From Solirubrum puertoriconensis (GTDB lineage: Bacteria > Bacteroidota > Bacteroidia > Cytophagales > Hymenobacteraceae), in NCBI RefSeq assembly GCF_001483135.1, contig NZ_LNAL01000008.1, positions 1,240,001-1,304,000 on the forward strand: a stretch of DNA of 64,000 nucleotides. Reading direction: 5' to 3'. Within the stretch, counting starts at the first letter, position 1. Every line of letters starts with the position of its first letter. Under the pieces are notes generated by a model. The model had not been told where the DNA came from. It did no database searches and saw only the letters and a program-made list of their open reading frames with translations. Shown piece after piece: positions 26,642 through 36,413 of this stretch. Both the position numbers and the translations under genes were made by a program.

Positions 26642-28120
26642 TTACTGGCCTTGTACCAACGCCGCGATGGATGCGGCCAGTTCGGTTTTGCGTTGTTGCT
26701 CCACAATCTTCACGGGCGGAGCGGCGCGCACTTCGCAATCCGGAATGGAGCACCGCTCGCATGTTTCGTTTACCCAGCGTGTCGGGATGGACTCGTCGGC
26801 CAAGAACGCTACTTTCTGCCGCAGGTTGTCGTCGACGGGTAGGCCCACAGTTACGCTGGTGGCGTGGCCCGAGGCATCGTAACGCGCAATCGTGATGCAG
26901 AGGTACTCGTCGGGCGTTTGCCAGTAGCGCGAGCGTTGGGCGGCCACCCGCAGGCCGGGGCTGCCCGCTTGCCGGGCCTGTTCCATCAGCCACAGACTAA
27001 CCCAGCGGCGGCAGTAGTGCTCTTGCAGCTCGTTGCCGTGTGGGTTGTGCAGGCGCGAGAGGTGCAGCTCTTTGGTGAGGCGGAAGCCCTGCGCGTCGGG
27101 CTCCTGATCGAAGCGCAGGAAAAACAAACTGCCAATGCCGAAGTGCCGCGCCAGCAAGTTGGTAACGCGCTGCAGCAGCATTTCCGGCGACACCTCGTAG
27201 CGCGTGAGCAAACCCAGGAGCAGGGCGGCATTCCAGCGCGGCGTCGTGAACAGGGCCTGTAAATCGGCTACCAGCTGGCTTTCTTCCATAATCAGGGCCA
27301 CCGCGAAGTACGAAGCCCGGAAGTGATTCAGCACTTGCTCGAACGAGCCCGGCGTAGCCGACGGCACATTGGTATACGGCCGCTCTTTCAGCCCTAGGTA
27401 GTTGAAGGCCACCTCGCGGCCCAGTACAAACATCTCCTGCGCCCGCGAAAGGCCCGGCCGCAGCAGCAGGCGCCGCGCCGCAGGCTGGTACACCGAGCGC
27501 AGCTCCTGCAGCTCAGGGTGTTCACTTAGGGTGTGGCGGTCGATGAGGTAGTGATATTCCTGGCCGAGCAAATCTTCGAGCTGGTGCATATCGAACGGCG
27601 GTTCGGTGCGCAGCCGGAAGCGCGCCACGCAGCTGCGCACGGCATCTTCGAGGTCGTCGAAGTAGTTGTCGTGCATTTCCTGGTAGGAGCGGAGCGCGGC
27701 TAGGTAAAAGTTCTCCTGCCGCATTTCGTAGTTGCGCGCCAGCTCCAGTATGGTGCTGATGAACGCCATTACTCGCGTGGGCGCGTCGGATATCATCTCG
27801 ATTAGCCGCGCCGGATCGAGCCCGAACATATCCAACGGAAACTCGCGCAGCACATCCGACTGCAGCAGCTCCGAAATAGGCGCCAAGCGCTTGCCAAGGT
27901 GCAACGACACCAGCTCATCGTAGCTCACGCCCAGCACCCGCGCAAAGGCCATAATCTTATCGGCCTTGGGGTACTTCTTGCCCTTTTCAATCTCATTCAG
28001 GTACGAGACCGACACATCAACGGCCTGCGACAAGGCTGCGGGCGTAAGGCCACGCTCTTGGCGGAGCTGTCGAAGCTTAAGGCCAAAAATCAAGCGGACT
28101 ACTTGTGCGTGAGTAAGCAT
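26642..28120 (-). CDS. RamB/ScfR-type XRE-family transcriptional regulator
   Basis: The 492-residue protein has an N-terminal HTH_3 domain (about 12-68, SQAVDVSVSYLNEIEKGKKYP), a middle region corresponding to the IrrE/ImmA-like (DUF955) domain, and a C-terminal DUF2083-type domain ending in the cysteine cluster C-x2-C-x4-C (Cys454, 457, 462) followed by EVRAAPP. This is the architecture of RamB, MccR and ScfR regulators, which in actinobacteria control acetate, methylcitrate or short-chain fatty acid metabolism. The peptidase HExxH is absent (GREVAF at about 234-239), so that domain is probably only a sensor. It is divergent from aceB, 171 bp away, matching the genetic setting of a glyoxylate-shunt regulator. 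Confidence 0.88.
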   Translation of the reverse strand: MLTHAQVVRLIFGLKLRQLRQERGLTPAALSQAVDVSVSYLNEIEKGKKYPKADKIMAFARVLGVSYDELVSLHLGKRLAPISELLQSDVLREFPLDMFGLDPARLIEMISDAPTRVMAFISTILELARNYEMRQENFYLAALRSYQEMHDNYFDDLEDAVRSCVARFRLRTEPPFDMHQLEDLLGQEYHYLIDRHTLSEHPELQELRSVYQPAARRLLLRPGLSRAQEMFVLGREVAFNYLGLKERPYTNVPSATPGSFEQVLNHFRASYFAVALIMEESQLVADLQALFTTPRWNAALLLGLLTRYEVSPEMLLQRVTNLLARHFGIGSLFFLRFDQEPDAQGFRLTKELHLSRLHNPHGNELQEHYCRRWVSLWLMEQARQAGSPGLRVAAQRSRYWQTPDEYLCITIARYDASGHATSVTVGLPVDDNLRQKVAFLADESIPTRWVNETCERCSIPDCEVRAAPPVKIVEQQRKTELAASIAALVQGQ

Positions 28121-28206
28121 GCAAGCGGTGGAGAGTAAGAAAACAAAGAAACAAAACCTGCTTCAGATGCTGTGAAATTCGACATAAAAGCTAATTTTTT
28201 ACTTTT

Positions 28207-28250
28207 AGCGAAAATTCGCTTGACAAAATTTATTCGCTCACGTATGTTTG
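28207..28250 (+). promoter_or_regulatory. aceB promoter with overlapping inverted-repeat operator
   Basis: TTG at 28220-28222 and TATGTTTG at 28243-28250 are spaced by 20 bp, a full Bacteroidota promoter; transcription should start near 28257, 35 bases before the aceB ATG. AGCGAA-AA-TTCGCT (28207-28220) is an exact inverted repeat running into the -33 element, and a second TTCGCT (28233-28238) lies between -33 and -7, 18 bp from the first. A protein bound here would block polymerase. The divergent RamB-like regulator is the natural candidate. Confidence 0.72.
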
Positions 28251-28291
28251 GTCAAGATCTTCCTGCACATAATCCCACCAACTAAAAACCT

Positions 28292-29920
28292 ATGGAAACG
28301 CTTGATCAGCCGCTCGTTGCCGCCAAAACCGATTACCTCTGCCCCGAGCGCGTGAAAGTGCTGGGCCGTTGCACAACAGCTTATGCCGAGGTGCTCACGC
28401 CATCGGCCCTGGCGTTTGTAGCCGCTTTGCACCGCCACTTCGAGGGGCGCCGGCGCGAGCTGTTGCAGCGCCGTCAGCAACGCCACGCCGAGTTTGCGGC
28501 TGGTCAGCTGCCCGATTTTTTGCCCGAAACCAAGCAGCTGCGCGAGAGCGACTGGAAAGTGGCCGAGTTGCCCGCCGACCTGCTCGACCGGCGCGTGGAG
28601 ATTACCGGCCCCACCGAGCGGAAGATGATCATCAACGCCCTGAACTCGGGAGCCAAGGTGTTCATGGCCGACTGCGAAGACTCGCTTTCGCCCACCTGGG
28701 ACAATGTGGTGCAGGGCCAGATAAACCTGCGCGATGCCGTGCGCCGCACCATCTCGCTCGAAACGCCCGCTAAAACCTACAAGCTGAACGAGCGCACCGC
28801 CACACTACTGGTGCGCCCCCGCGGCTGGCACCTACCCGAAAAGCACGTGCTCGTAGATGGCGAAGAAGTAAGCGGCGCGTTGTTCGACTTTGGCCTGTAC
28901 TTCTTTCATAACGCCCACGAGCTGATTGCTCGCGGTACCGGGCCGTACTTCTACCTGCCGAAGCTGGAAAGCCACCTGGAGGCGCGCCTCTGGAACGAAG
29001 TATTCGAGTTTGCGCAGTGGGAGCTGAGGATTCCGAAGGGCACCATCAAGGCTACTGTGCTCATCGAAACGCTGCCGGCCGCCTTCGAAACCAACGAGAT
29101 TTTGTGGGAGCTGCGCCAGCACTCGGCCGGCCTTAACTGCGGTCGGTGGGACTACATCTTCTCCTACATTAAAACCCTAGGTGCCCGCTCCGAGTACCGC
29201 CTGCCCGACCGCTCGCAGGTAACCATGACGGTGCCCAACATGGCCGCCTACGTGCGCCTGGTTATCGATACCTGCCACCGCCGAGGGGTACACGCCATGG
29301 GCGGCATGGCCGCGCAAATTCCCATCAAGGATAACCCCGCCGACAATGCCATTGCCCTCGATAAGGTGCACAACGACAAAGTGCGCGAGGCTACCCTCGG
29401 GCACGATGGCACTTGGGTGGCGCACCCCGCGCTGGTGCCTATAGCGCTGGAGGTATTCGATAAACTGATGGCCCAGCCGAACCAGATTGACAAGCCGCGC
29501 TCCGAGCAGCCGCTGCCTACCGCCGCCGAGCTGCTGCATGCACCCGAAGGCACCATCACCGAAGCTGGCATGCGCCAGAACATTGATGTTGCCCTGCGCT
29601 ACCTAGGCGCTTGGATTAGCGGCAACGGCTGCGTGCCGCTCTACAACCTGATGGAAGACGCCGCCACTGCCGAAATCTCGCGCGTGCAACTGTGGCAATG
29701 GCTGCACACCCCCGGCACCGTGCTGGCCGATGACCGCTACGTTACCTCCGAGCTATACCGCGAGCTGCTGCAGGACATTGTAGACAAGCTGCGGCGCGAA
29801 GTAGGAGAGGATACCTACCAGGAGTATTACCGCCCCGCCGTGCACCTGCTCGACCGCCTGGTACTGGCCGAAAAGTGCGCCGACTTTTTGACCCTGCCAG
29901 CCTACGAGACACTGGCCTAG
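28292..29920 (+). CDS. aceB: Malate synthase A
   Basis: The 542-residue enzyme condenses glyoxylate with acetyl-CoA to malate, the second glyoxylate-shunt step. The malate synthase A group is recognised by the block [33 protein letters not shown], then [14 protein letters not shown] and [14 protein letters not shown]. Length is normal (about 530-545). ATG start, with a strong promoter and inverted-repeat operator just upstream. aceA follows on the same strand after 213 bp, and the divergent neighbour is a RamB-like regulator. CCTAGG occurs twice, both as Leu-Gly. Confidence 0.96.
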   Translation: METLDQPLVAAKTDYLCPERVKVLGRCTTAYAEVLTPSALAFVAALHRHFEGRRRELLQRRQQRHAEFAAGQLPDFLPETKQLRESDWKVAELPADLLDRRVEITGPTERKMIINALNSGAKVFMADCEDSLSPTWDNVVQGQINLRDAVRRTISLETPAKTYKLNERTATLLVRPRGWHLPEKHVLVDGEEVSGALFDFGLYFFHNAHELIARGTGPYFYLPKLESHLEARLWNEVFEFAQWELRIPKGTIKATVLIETLPAAFETNEILWELRQHSAGLNCGRWDYIFSYIKTLGARSEYRLPDRSQVTMTVPNMAAYVRLVIDTCHRRGVHAMGGMAAQIPIKDNPADNAIALDKVHNDKVREATLGHDGTWVAHPALVPIALEVFDKLMAQPNQIDKPRSEQPLPTAAELLHAPEGTITEAGMRQNIDVALRYLGAWISGNGCVPLYNLMEDAATAEISRVQLWQWLHTPGTVLADDRYVTSELYRELLQDIVDKLRREVGEDTYQEYYRPAVHLLDRLVLAEKCADFLTLPAYETLA

Positions 29921-29927
29921 CGAACCG

Positions 29928-29951
29928 TAGCGCGGGCTTCGCGGTCCGCGC
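29928..29951. repeat. Short palindromic repeat, GTAGCGCGG family, copy 3
   Basis: GCGCGGGC and GTCCGCGC form an 8-base imperfect inverted repeat with a TTCGCG loop, preceded by GTA, just after the aceB stop. The remaining aceB-aceA gap (29952-30133) shows no TAnnTTTG box, so aceA is probably read from the aceB promoter. Confidence 0.5.
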
Positions 29952-30133
29952 CTCCGGGTAGTAACCGGCAATCCGCTGGATGATTGACTTTACTGCCCAT
30001 GGGCTGCGGCTTGCAGCGCGCGCTACCTCGCTTCCTCCGCCTTCTGCTTATCCCTCACCGACGCTTGAAATCGTCGGTCTGGCTTCGCATTGCCCAAACC
30101 TTTCTCCAATTCCACACCCAAAACCCTACACAT

Positions 30134-31432
30134 ATGAACCGCGCCGAACGCATTGCCGCCATCAACCAAGACTGGGCCACTAACTCCCGCTGGGAAGGCA
30201 TCGAGCGACCCTACTCCGCCGAAGACGTTGTAAAGCTGCAAGGCTCCGTTAAGATTGAACACTCGCTGGCGCGGCACGGGGCCGAGCGGCTCTGGAAGCT
30301 GCTGCACACCCAGCCCTACGTGGCGGGCCTAGGTGCCCTCACCGGCAACCAGGCCGTGCAGGAGGTGCAGGCCGGCCTCAACGCCATTTATCTCTCGGGC
30401 TGGCAGGTAGCAGCCGATGCTAACCTGGCCGGCCACATGTACCCTGATCAAAGCCTATACCCCGTCGACTCGGTGCCTGCCGTTGTGCGCCGCATCAACA
30501 ACGCCCTCTTGCGCGCCGACCAAATCCAGCACCTAGAGAATAAAGATGGCGGCGAAGGAAGCGTGAATTACTTGGTGCCCATTGTGGCCGATGCCGAAGC
30601 CGGTTTTGGAGGCAACCTGAATGCCTTCGAGCTGATGAAGATGATGATTGAAGCCGGCGCCGCGGGCGTGCACTTCGAGGACCAGCTGTCGTCGGCCAAA
30701 AAGTGCGGCCACCTAGGCGGCAAGGTGCTGGTGCCCACCCAAGAGGCCGTGCAAAAACTGGTAGCTGCCCGCCTCGCTGCCGACGTAATGGGCGTGCCTA
30801 CGCTCATTGTAGCCCGCACCGATGCCGATGCCGCCGACCTGCTCACCTCCGATGTAGATGAGCGCGACAAGCCCTTTGTGCTGCAAGAAGCCGAGCGTAC
30901 CAGCGAGGGTTTTTACCGGGTGCATTGCGGCGTAGAGGCCTGCATTGCCCGCGGCCTAGCCTATGCGCCCTACGCCGATATGCTCTGGATGGAAACCTCG
31001 CACCCCGACCTCGAGCAGGCGCGCCAATTCGCCGAAGGCATTCATGCCAAGTACCCGGGCAAAATTCTGGCCTACAACTGCTCGCCCTCGTTCAACTGGG
31101 CCGCCAAGCTGACGGTGGAACAGATGGAAACCTTCCGCGAAGAGCTTGCTGCCATGGGCTTCAAGTTTCAGTTCATCACGCTGGCTGGCTTCCACGCGCT
31201 CAACACCAGCATGTTCGAGCTAGCCCAAGCGTACCGCGACCGGGGCATGGCTGGCTACTCCGAGCTGCAACAGCGCGAGTTTGCCCTACAGCAGCACGGC
31301 TTCAAGGCCGTAAAGCACCAGGCCTTCGTAGGTACCGGCTACTTCGATGCCGTGCAGAACGTGGTGTCGAGCGGGCAGGCTAGCACGGCGGCGTTGGTGG
31401 GCTCTACCGAAGAAGCCCAGTTTCAGCATTAG
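30134..31432 (+). CDS. aceA: Isocitrate lyase
   Basis: The 432-residue enzyme splits isocitrate to succinate and glyoxylate, the committed step of the glyoxylate shunt, bypassing the CO2-releasing steps of the TCA cycle. The catalytic-loop signature KKCGH is at residues 189-193, preceded by [10 protein letters not shown] and FEDQ. The later block YNCSPSFNW is also typical. The start is the ATG at 30134, where the protein begins like other bacterial AceA ([14 protein letters not shown]); the frame is open upstream but that part is not AceA-like. It follows aceB and ends at a bidirectional terminator. Confidence 0.96.
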   Translation: MNRAERIAAINQDWATNSRWEGIERPYSAEDVVKLQGSVKIEHSLARHGAERLWKLLHTQPYVAGLGALTGNQAVQEVQAGLNAIYLSGWQVAADANLAGHMYPDQSLYPVDSVPAVVRRINNALLRADQIQHLENKDGGEGSVNYLVPIVADAEAGFGGNLNAFELMKMMIEAGAAGVHFEDQLSSAKKCGHLGGKVLVPTQEAVQKLVAARLAADVMGVPTLIVARTDADAADLLTSDVDERDKPFVLQEAERTSEGFYRVHCGVEACIARGLAYAPYADMLWMETSHPDLEQARQFAEGIHAKYPGKILAYNCSPSFNWAAKLTVEQMETFREELAAMGFKFQFITLAGFHALNTSMFELAQAYRDRGMAGYSELQQREFALQQHGFKAVKHQAFVGTGYFDAVQNVVSSGQASTAALVGSTEEAQFQH

Positions 31433-31493
31433 GCGCTTGTCACTAGGTGCCCTTGCCTGCCGCTCGACATGACAGCCTAAACAGGATTTCAAT

Positions 31494-31535
31494 ACACAAA
31501 CAGCGCCCGGCTTGGCTGCCGGGCGCTGTTTGTGT
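31494..31535. terminator. Perfect 18-bp bidirectional terminator between aceA and rnd
   Basis: The arms 31494-31511 and 31518-31535 are exact reverse complements around a TTGGCT loop, with ACACAAA/TTTGTGT at the stem base giving a T-rich exit in both directions. Confidence 0.88.
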
Positions 31536-31554
31536 ACTACCGACCTAGGGCCGG

Positions 31555-32739
31555 TTAGGCACTCACCGCATCGAAAGGCTCGGCGATGAAAGCGTAGTCG
31601 AGGTTGTGGCGCTGGGTGGCATCGCGCAGCAACTGCTTTTGCCAGGGGCGCAACACACGCTCGGCACCTTGCTCCACAATGTCGCCGATGAGCCGGTTGG
31701 AGAGTACCAGGTTGGCCACGTAGCTATTGATGTCGTTGGCGATGTGCGTTTTCAGCGTCATCAGGAACTGCTCGCGGGCATCGGCGCGGGCAGCTCGGTC
31801 GCCGTTGAGGCGGCGGCGGAACGGAAAGCGGCGCTGATCGGCAGCCAGCGGCGGCTCGGGCACGGCCACAAACTTATCCGGCGACATGGCCGCCAGTTGG
31901 TTGATGTACGGCTCGCGCTTCAGCTCAGGGTGCAGGCCACGGGCGGCTCGCCAATCGTTGGTGCTACGTGGCGTATCGCGCACCAGCTCCGAAAGGCGGT
32001 CGTTCGAAAACACCATGTACGGCGGCCGGTCGAGCTCCTTGGCTACTTGGTCGCGCAGCAAGTACAGGTCGCGGAAAAGCGGCAGCTCGTGCGGCTGAAT
32101 GCGGTATTTGCCGGCAATGCGCAGGTAGGGGCGTTCGTCGCGGGTGTAGCGTACGTCTTCCAGAATGGCGTTTTCCTCAGCTGCCCAATTCGTGCGGCCC
32201 AATACGGCCAGCTTTGCAGCAAGGCGGTCGGCTAGCTCTAGCAGGTACAGCACGTCGTTGGCGGCGTATTGCTTCTGCGCTTCGGTGAGAGGGCGCTTCA
32301 GCCAGTTCGATTTCTGCTCGCCCTTGTCCACCTCAATGCCCAGCTCGCTTTGGATTAGCCGACCTAGGGCAATGTTATTATCCGACTCGGCCAGCAACGT
32401 GTGCAGCACACTGGTATCGGTGATGCGGCGCACGCGCACGCCGTACAGCTCGTCGAGCAGCAGTATATCCGACTTGCAGCTGTGGAATACCTTTTCCACG
32501 TTGCTGTCGCTCAGGATTTCCCAAAGGGGCTGCAGCTCGGCGGCGGGGTTGGTTAGCGGAATGGGGTCGATGAGGTAAACCGTAGCCCCGTCGAAAATTT
32601 GAATTAAGGCAAGATTGCGGCCGTAGTGATGACGCATGTCGTCGAACTCCAGGTCGACGGCAATGCGCGGTTGATTACGCAACCAATCGGCAGCTTGCCG
32701 GATGGCATCGGGCGTAGTGAGGTATTGTATTTCAGCCAT
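31555..32739 (-). CDS. rnd: Ribonuclease D-like 3'-5' exoribonuclease
   Basis: The 394-residue protein has a DEDDy exonuclease domain: VDLEFDD (about 28-34) holds the first Asp and Glu, HSCKSDILLL gives the second Asp, and YAANDVLYLLEL gives the Tyr and last Asp. A C-terminal HRDC-like helical region follows (PPYMVFSNDRLSELV). RNase D trims the 3' ends of tRNA precursors and other stable RNAs. I choose the ATG at 32739, because the longer frame adds seven residues from an upstream TTG-like codon. It is a single gene between a shared terminator and the SusC upstream region. Confidence 0.9.
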   Translation of the reverse strand: MAEIQYLTTPDAIRQAADWLRNQPRIAVDLEFDDMRHHYGRNLALIQIFDGATVYLIDPIPLTNPAAELQPLWEILSDSNVEKVFHSCKSDILLLDELYGVRVRRITDTSVLHTLLAESDNNIALGRLIQSELGIEVDKGEQKSNWLKRPLTEAQKQYAANDVLYLLELADRLAAKLAVLGRTNWAAEENAILEDVRYTRDERPYLRIAGKYRIQPHELPLFRDLYLLRDQVAKELDRPPYMVFSNDRLSELVRDTPRSTNDWRAARGLHPELKREPYINQLAAMSPDKFVAVPEPPLAADQRRFPFRRRLNGDRAARADAREQFLMTLKTHIANDINSYVANLVLSNRLIGDIVEQGAERVLRPWQKQLLRDATQRHNLDYAFIAEPFDAVSA

Positions 32740-33374
32740 TAAATAACAAGTAGGCCACAAGGTAAAAACCTTACGCGAAGGTAGTAGCGCGGCTACTCCG
32801 TACCCGGTAAAGGTATGCAGGCCAAACGACGTACGCTAGTGCTCCATCTGCATGCTTTCTACGGCATGCCCCACCAAGGCAGCTTAATTGGGCCGATTGT
32901 ACGCGTTTTAAGCGGGCTCCGGGTAAGCTACTGATTCCCGCTGAGTGCAGTGCTTTGGAGCGGCCAGTGATGGTAGGCTGTTGTAGCAGCATATACTCAA
33001 GATGCAAATACGCTTGGCAATTTTGCTTGTGTGTGGGGCTACAGCCAAGGTTAGAAATATCGATAGAATTATTATCGGCTAGTTGTCTTAGTAGTGAAAT
33101 TGTGTTGTGTAATATTTATATTAGTTGCTGACGAAGGCGTGTTCTGCCGGTCGGCAGCACCGCGCGTTACCGCTGATTTTTCCTTCTTTTCCCTAGTCTC
33201 AGCTCGGCAGGAAATCTTCATAGGTTTCAAAAACCGGCTCTACTAACGAGCACATGCCGTTTACCGCGCCACGGAGCGGCTGTTGTGTCGGGCACCTTTC
33301 CACCTCTTACCAGTACGCATGGCTTAATCTTTTTTGCTTTTTCACTCACCAAACCGGCCGAAAGGCCATCCCTT
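32740..33374. other. 635-bp non-coding region upstream of the second SusC gene
   Basis: No gene is supported; short frames on both strands lack features. The middle part (about 33040-33130) is AT-rich, unlike its flanks, and contains ATCGATA-GAATTAT-TATCGG, a loose inverted repeat. The best -7 candidate is TAGGTTTC (33221-33228), one base off consensus, with no -33. The long leader (up to about 140 bases) may hold SusCD regulation. I see no ECF sigma/anti-sigma or hybrid two-component gene here. Confidence 0.5.
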
Positions 33375-36300
33375 ATGAATCATAAACTTCTACTCTCGCT
33401 AGCCCTTCTGGGTCCGGCGGCAGTGGTAGCCCAAGCCCAAACGCGTACCGTTAGCGGCCGCGTAACGGCAGTGGCCGATGGCACCGGATTGCCGGGGGCC
33501 ACGGTACTGGAGCAAGGCACCACTAATGGTACAAGCACCGATGCCGATGGCAACTTTCGGCTAACGGTGCGGCAGGGAGCTACAATCGTGATCAGTTCGG
33601 TAGGTTTCGCCACCCAAACAATTCCGGTGGGCGAGCAAACGAACATCAACGTGCGTTTGCAAGGCAGCGAGCAGCTTCTGAACGAAACGGTAGTAGTGGG
33701 CTACGGTACGCAAACCAAGCGCGAGCTCACCGGTGCCGTAACGCAGCTAGGTTCGAAAGAGGTTGAAAACGTGCCGGTGGTGAGCTTTGAGCAGGCTGTG
33801 CAAGGCCGCACGCCGGGGGTGCAAATTAACCAAGGCTCGGGTAAGCTGGGTGCTGCGGTGCAAATTCGGGTGCGTGGTTCATCGTCGGTGTCGGCCTCCA
33901 ACCAGCCGTTGTATGTGATTGATGGCATACCCGTAACCTCGCAGGATGTGGGCTTGGCCAACACGGAGCCCATCAACCCGCTGGCCGACCTGAACCCGAA
34001 CGACATTGAATCGATTACCATTCTGAAGGATGCGGCGGCTTCAGCTATTTACGGTTCGCGAGCCTCCAACGGGGTTATTCTGGTAACCACTAAGAAGGGC
34101 CGGCAAGGGCAAACCCGAGTTAACGTAGGCTATTATTACGGCCGCAGCGAGGCCACGCGCTTACGCAAATTCCTGAACGCCGAGCAGTACAAAGAGCTGT
34201 TTGCCGAGGCCATTCGTAACTCGGCTGCCAACCCCGACGGCTACATCAACTTCTTCTACGGACCCAACCCCGACATTGCCGAGGTATTCGAGTTCGAAGG
34301 CGGACTCGACTACAACTCTAACTTCGATACGCCGTGGTCGGAACTGGCCTTCCGTAAAGGAAACGTGCAGCAGTACGACGCGAACGTGTCGGGTGGTGAT
34401 GCCAAAACGCGCTTCTTCCTGAGTGCGAACTACAACGACCAAACCGGCATCATTGTGGGCAACCGCTACCGCCGGGGCTCGTTCCGCACCAACCTCGACC
34501 ACTCCATTACCGAAAAACTGAAAGTCGGCCTGAACCTGTCGCTGACGCGCTCGGTGAACAACCGGGTGCCCGATGACAACGCCTTCTCGAACCCGGTACA
34601 GCTGAACGCCATTCCGCCCATTCAGGCGAAGGACGACCCCACCGACCCCACGGGCCTCAACCGCGGTACGCTGTACTACAACGCGCTGGTAGAGGTTAGC
34701 AACGCCCAAAACACGGCCGGTACGTACCGCTCGTTCAGCAACGCGTTTTTGCAGTACCAGCCCATTTCGGGCCTTACGCTGCGCTCGGAGATTGGGGCCG
34801 ACTTCCTGAACCTGAACGAAGAACTGTTTCGCGGCCGCTACACCGAAGATGGCGCGCCCACCGGCTACGGCTACTCCAACCAGGTGCAGTCGATAAACTA
34901 CACCACCAACCAAACGGCGACGTACTTCAAAACCATTGGCAACGACCACACCGTGGAGGCGCTGCTTGGTTTTTCGTTCCAGCGGTTCAATCAGCGGCAA
35001 ACCGCTTCGGAGGGGCGTGGTTTCCCCAACGACCAGTTCCGGCGCATTGCCTCGGCGGCACGCATCACTGCTGGTTCAAGCTCGGGTACGGATTACTCCT
35101 TCATTTCGTACCTCAGCCGCGTCAACTACACCTTCCGCAACAAGTACTTGGTTTCGGCTAGCGCCCGCGTCGACGGATCGTCGCGCTTCAGCCCCGATAA
35201 CCGCTACGGTATTTTCCCGGCAGGTTCGGTGGGCTGGGTAATTACCGAAGAGGATTTCCTGCAAGGCAACTCCGCGGTAAGCCTCCTAAAGCTGCGCGCC
35301 AGCTACGGCCTCACCGGCAACGCCGAGGTGGGCAACTTTGCCTATCGGCGCTTGTTTACGGCCATCCCGTACGCCGACGTGGCCGGTATCCAACCCAGTG
35401 GCCTAGGTAACCCCAACCTCACTTGGGAAAACACCGCGCAGGCCGACATCGGTTTGGAATTCGGTTTCCTGAACAACCGCATCGGTGGCGAAATCGACGT
35501 GTACGACAAGCAGACCAACGACCTGCTGCTCGATCTGCAATTACCCTACACGGGTGGTTACCCCATCGTTACGCGCAACATTGGCAAGCTGCAAAACCGC
35601 GGCATCGAGCTAAGCCTAAACACGCGCAACATCGACAACGAGGTGTTTAAGTGGGCTACCAACTTCAACATTTCCGTCAACCGCAATAAGGTTACGCAGC
35701 TCAACGGCCAAGAAATTATTTCGGGCGGCCGCAACCTAGGGCGCGTGCGTGAGGGCGAGCCCATCGGCGTGTTCTGGGGTAAGAAGTTTGCCGGCGCCGA
35801 TCCAGCCACCGGCGATGCGCTCTACTACACAGCCGAAGGCACCACCACCAACGACTACACTGCCGCCGCCGATCAGCGCCTAGGTAACCCCAACCCCAAG
35901 TTCACGGGGGGACTTACCAACACGTTCAATGCGTTCGGGTTCGATCTGAGCATCCTGAATCAGTTCTCGTACGGCAACGACATTTACAACATCGGTGGGG
36001 TGTTCCAGTCGGTAAACGCCGACTTCTTCGACAACCAAACCGTCGATCAGCTGCGCCGCTGGCGGCAACCCGGCGACGTTACCGATGTGCCGCGCGCCAG
36101 CTTCGGCGATGCGAACGGAACGCAGCCTTCTTCGCGTTGGATCTACGATGGTTCGTTCCTGCGCTTCAAAAACGTAACGCTGGGTTACACTTTGCCCAAG
36201 TCGCTAATCGAAAAGGCTCGTTTGCAGTCGGCGCGCATTTACGTGACGGGGCAAAACCTGATTACCATTACCGACTATCCCGGGTACGACCCCGAGGTAA

Positions 36301-36401
36301 ACACGACGGCCTTTGGCTTGCCGAACTACCTGCTGGGACACGATTTCTACACGCCACCGCTGGCCAAAACCTGGCTGGTAGGGGTAAACCTGGGCTTCTA
36401 A
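33375..36401 (+). CDS. SusC/RagA-family TonB-dependent outer-membrane receptor
   Basis: From the ATG at 33375 the product is 1008 residues, typical for SusC. It begins with a signal peptide (MNHKLLLSLALLGPAAVVAQA), then a carboxypeptidase-like regulatory domain (about 24-105, VSGRVTAV to INVRLQG), the SusC box (NETVVVGYGTQTKRELTGAV, about 113-132), a plug domain with VRIRGSSS-like QIRVRGSSSVSASNQPLYVIDGIP, and a 22-strand barrel ending LVGVNLGF. It imports a substrate captured by the following SusD protein. The Met at 33285 of the longer frame would leave the signal peptide internal and is rejected. No adjacent enzyme reveals the substrate. Confidence 0.95.
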   Translation: MNHKLLLSLALLGPAAVVAQAQTRTVSGRVTAVADGTGLPGATVLEQGTTNGTSTDADGNFRLTVRQGATIVISSVGFATQTIPVGEQTNINVRLQGSEQLLNETVVVGYGTQTKRELTGAVTQLGSKEVENVPVVSFEQAVQGRTPGVQINQGSGKLGAAVQIRVRGSSSVSASNQPLYVIDGIPVTSQDVGLANTEPINPLADLNPNDIESITILKDAAASAIYGSRASNGVILVTTKKGRQGQTRVNVGYYYGRSEATRLRKFLNAEQYKELFAEAIRNSAANPDGYINFFYGPNPDIAEVFEFEGGLDYNSNFDTPWSELAFRKGNVQQYDANVSGGDAKTRFFLSANYNDQTGIIVGNRYRRGSFRTNLDHSITEKLKVGLNLSLTRSVNNRVPDDNAFSNPVQLNAIPPIQAKDDPTDPTGLNRGTLYYNALVEVSNAQNTAGTYRSFSNAFLQYQPISGLTLRSEIGADFLNLNEELFRGRYTEDGAPTGYGYSNQVQSINYTTNQTATYFKTIGNDHTVEALLGFSFQRFNQRQTASEGRGFPNDQFRRIASAARITAGSSSGTDYSFISYLSRVNYTFRNKYLVSASARVDGSSRFSPDNRYGIFPAGSVGWVITEEDFLQGNSAVSLLKLRASYGLTGNAEVGNFAYRRLFTAIPYADVAGIQPSGLGNPNLTWENTAQADIGLEFGFLNNRIGGEIDVYDKQTNDLLLDLQLPYTGGYPIVTRNIGKLQNRGIELSLNTRNIDNEVFKWATNFNISVNRNKVTQLNGQEIISGGRNLGRVREGEPIGVFWGKKFAGADPATGDALYYTAEGTTTNDYTAAADQRLGNPNPKFTGGLTNTFNAFGFDLSILNQFSYGNDIYNIGGVFQSVNADFFDNQTVDQLRRWRQPGDVTDVPRASFGDANGTQPSSRWIYDGSFLRFKNVTLGYTLPKSLIEKARLQSARIYVTGQNLITITDYPGYDPEVNTTAFGLPNYLLGHDFYTPPLAKTWLVGVNLGF

Positions 36402-36413
36402 ACCGCAACCACC

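Noticed and set aside
34161-35000. A 279-codon minus-strand frame inside the second SusC gene.
   Set aside because: The plus-strand SusC protein is unambiguous through this region; the antisense frame has only Val/Arg/Gly-rich low-information sequence.
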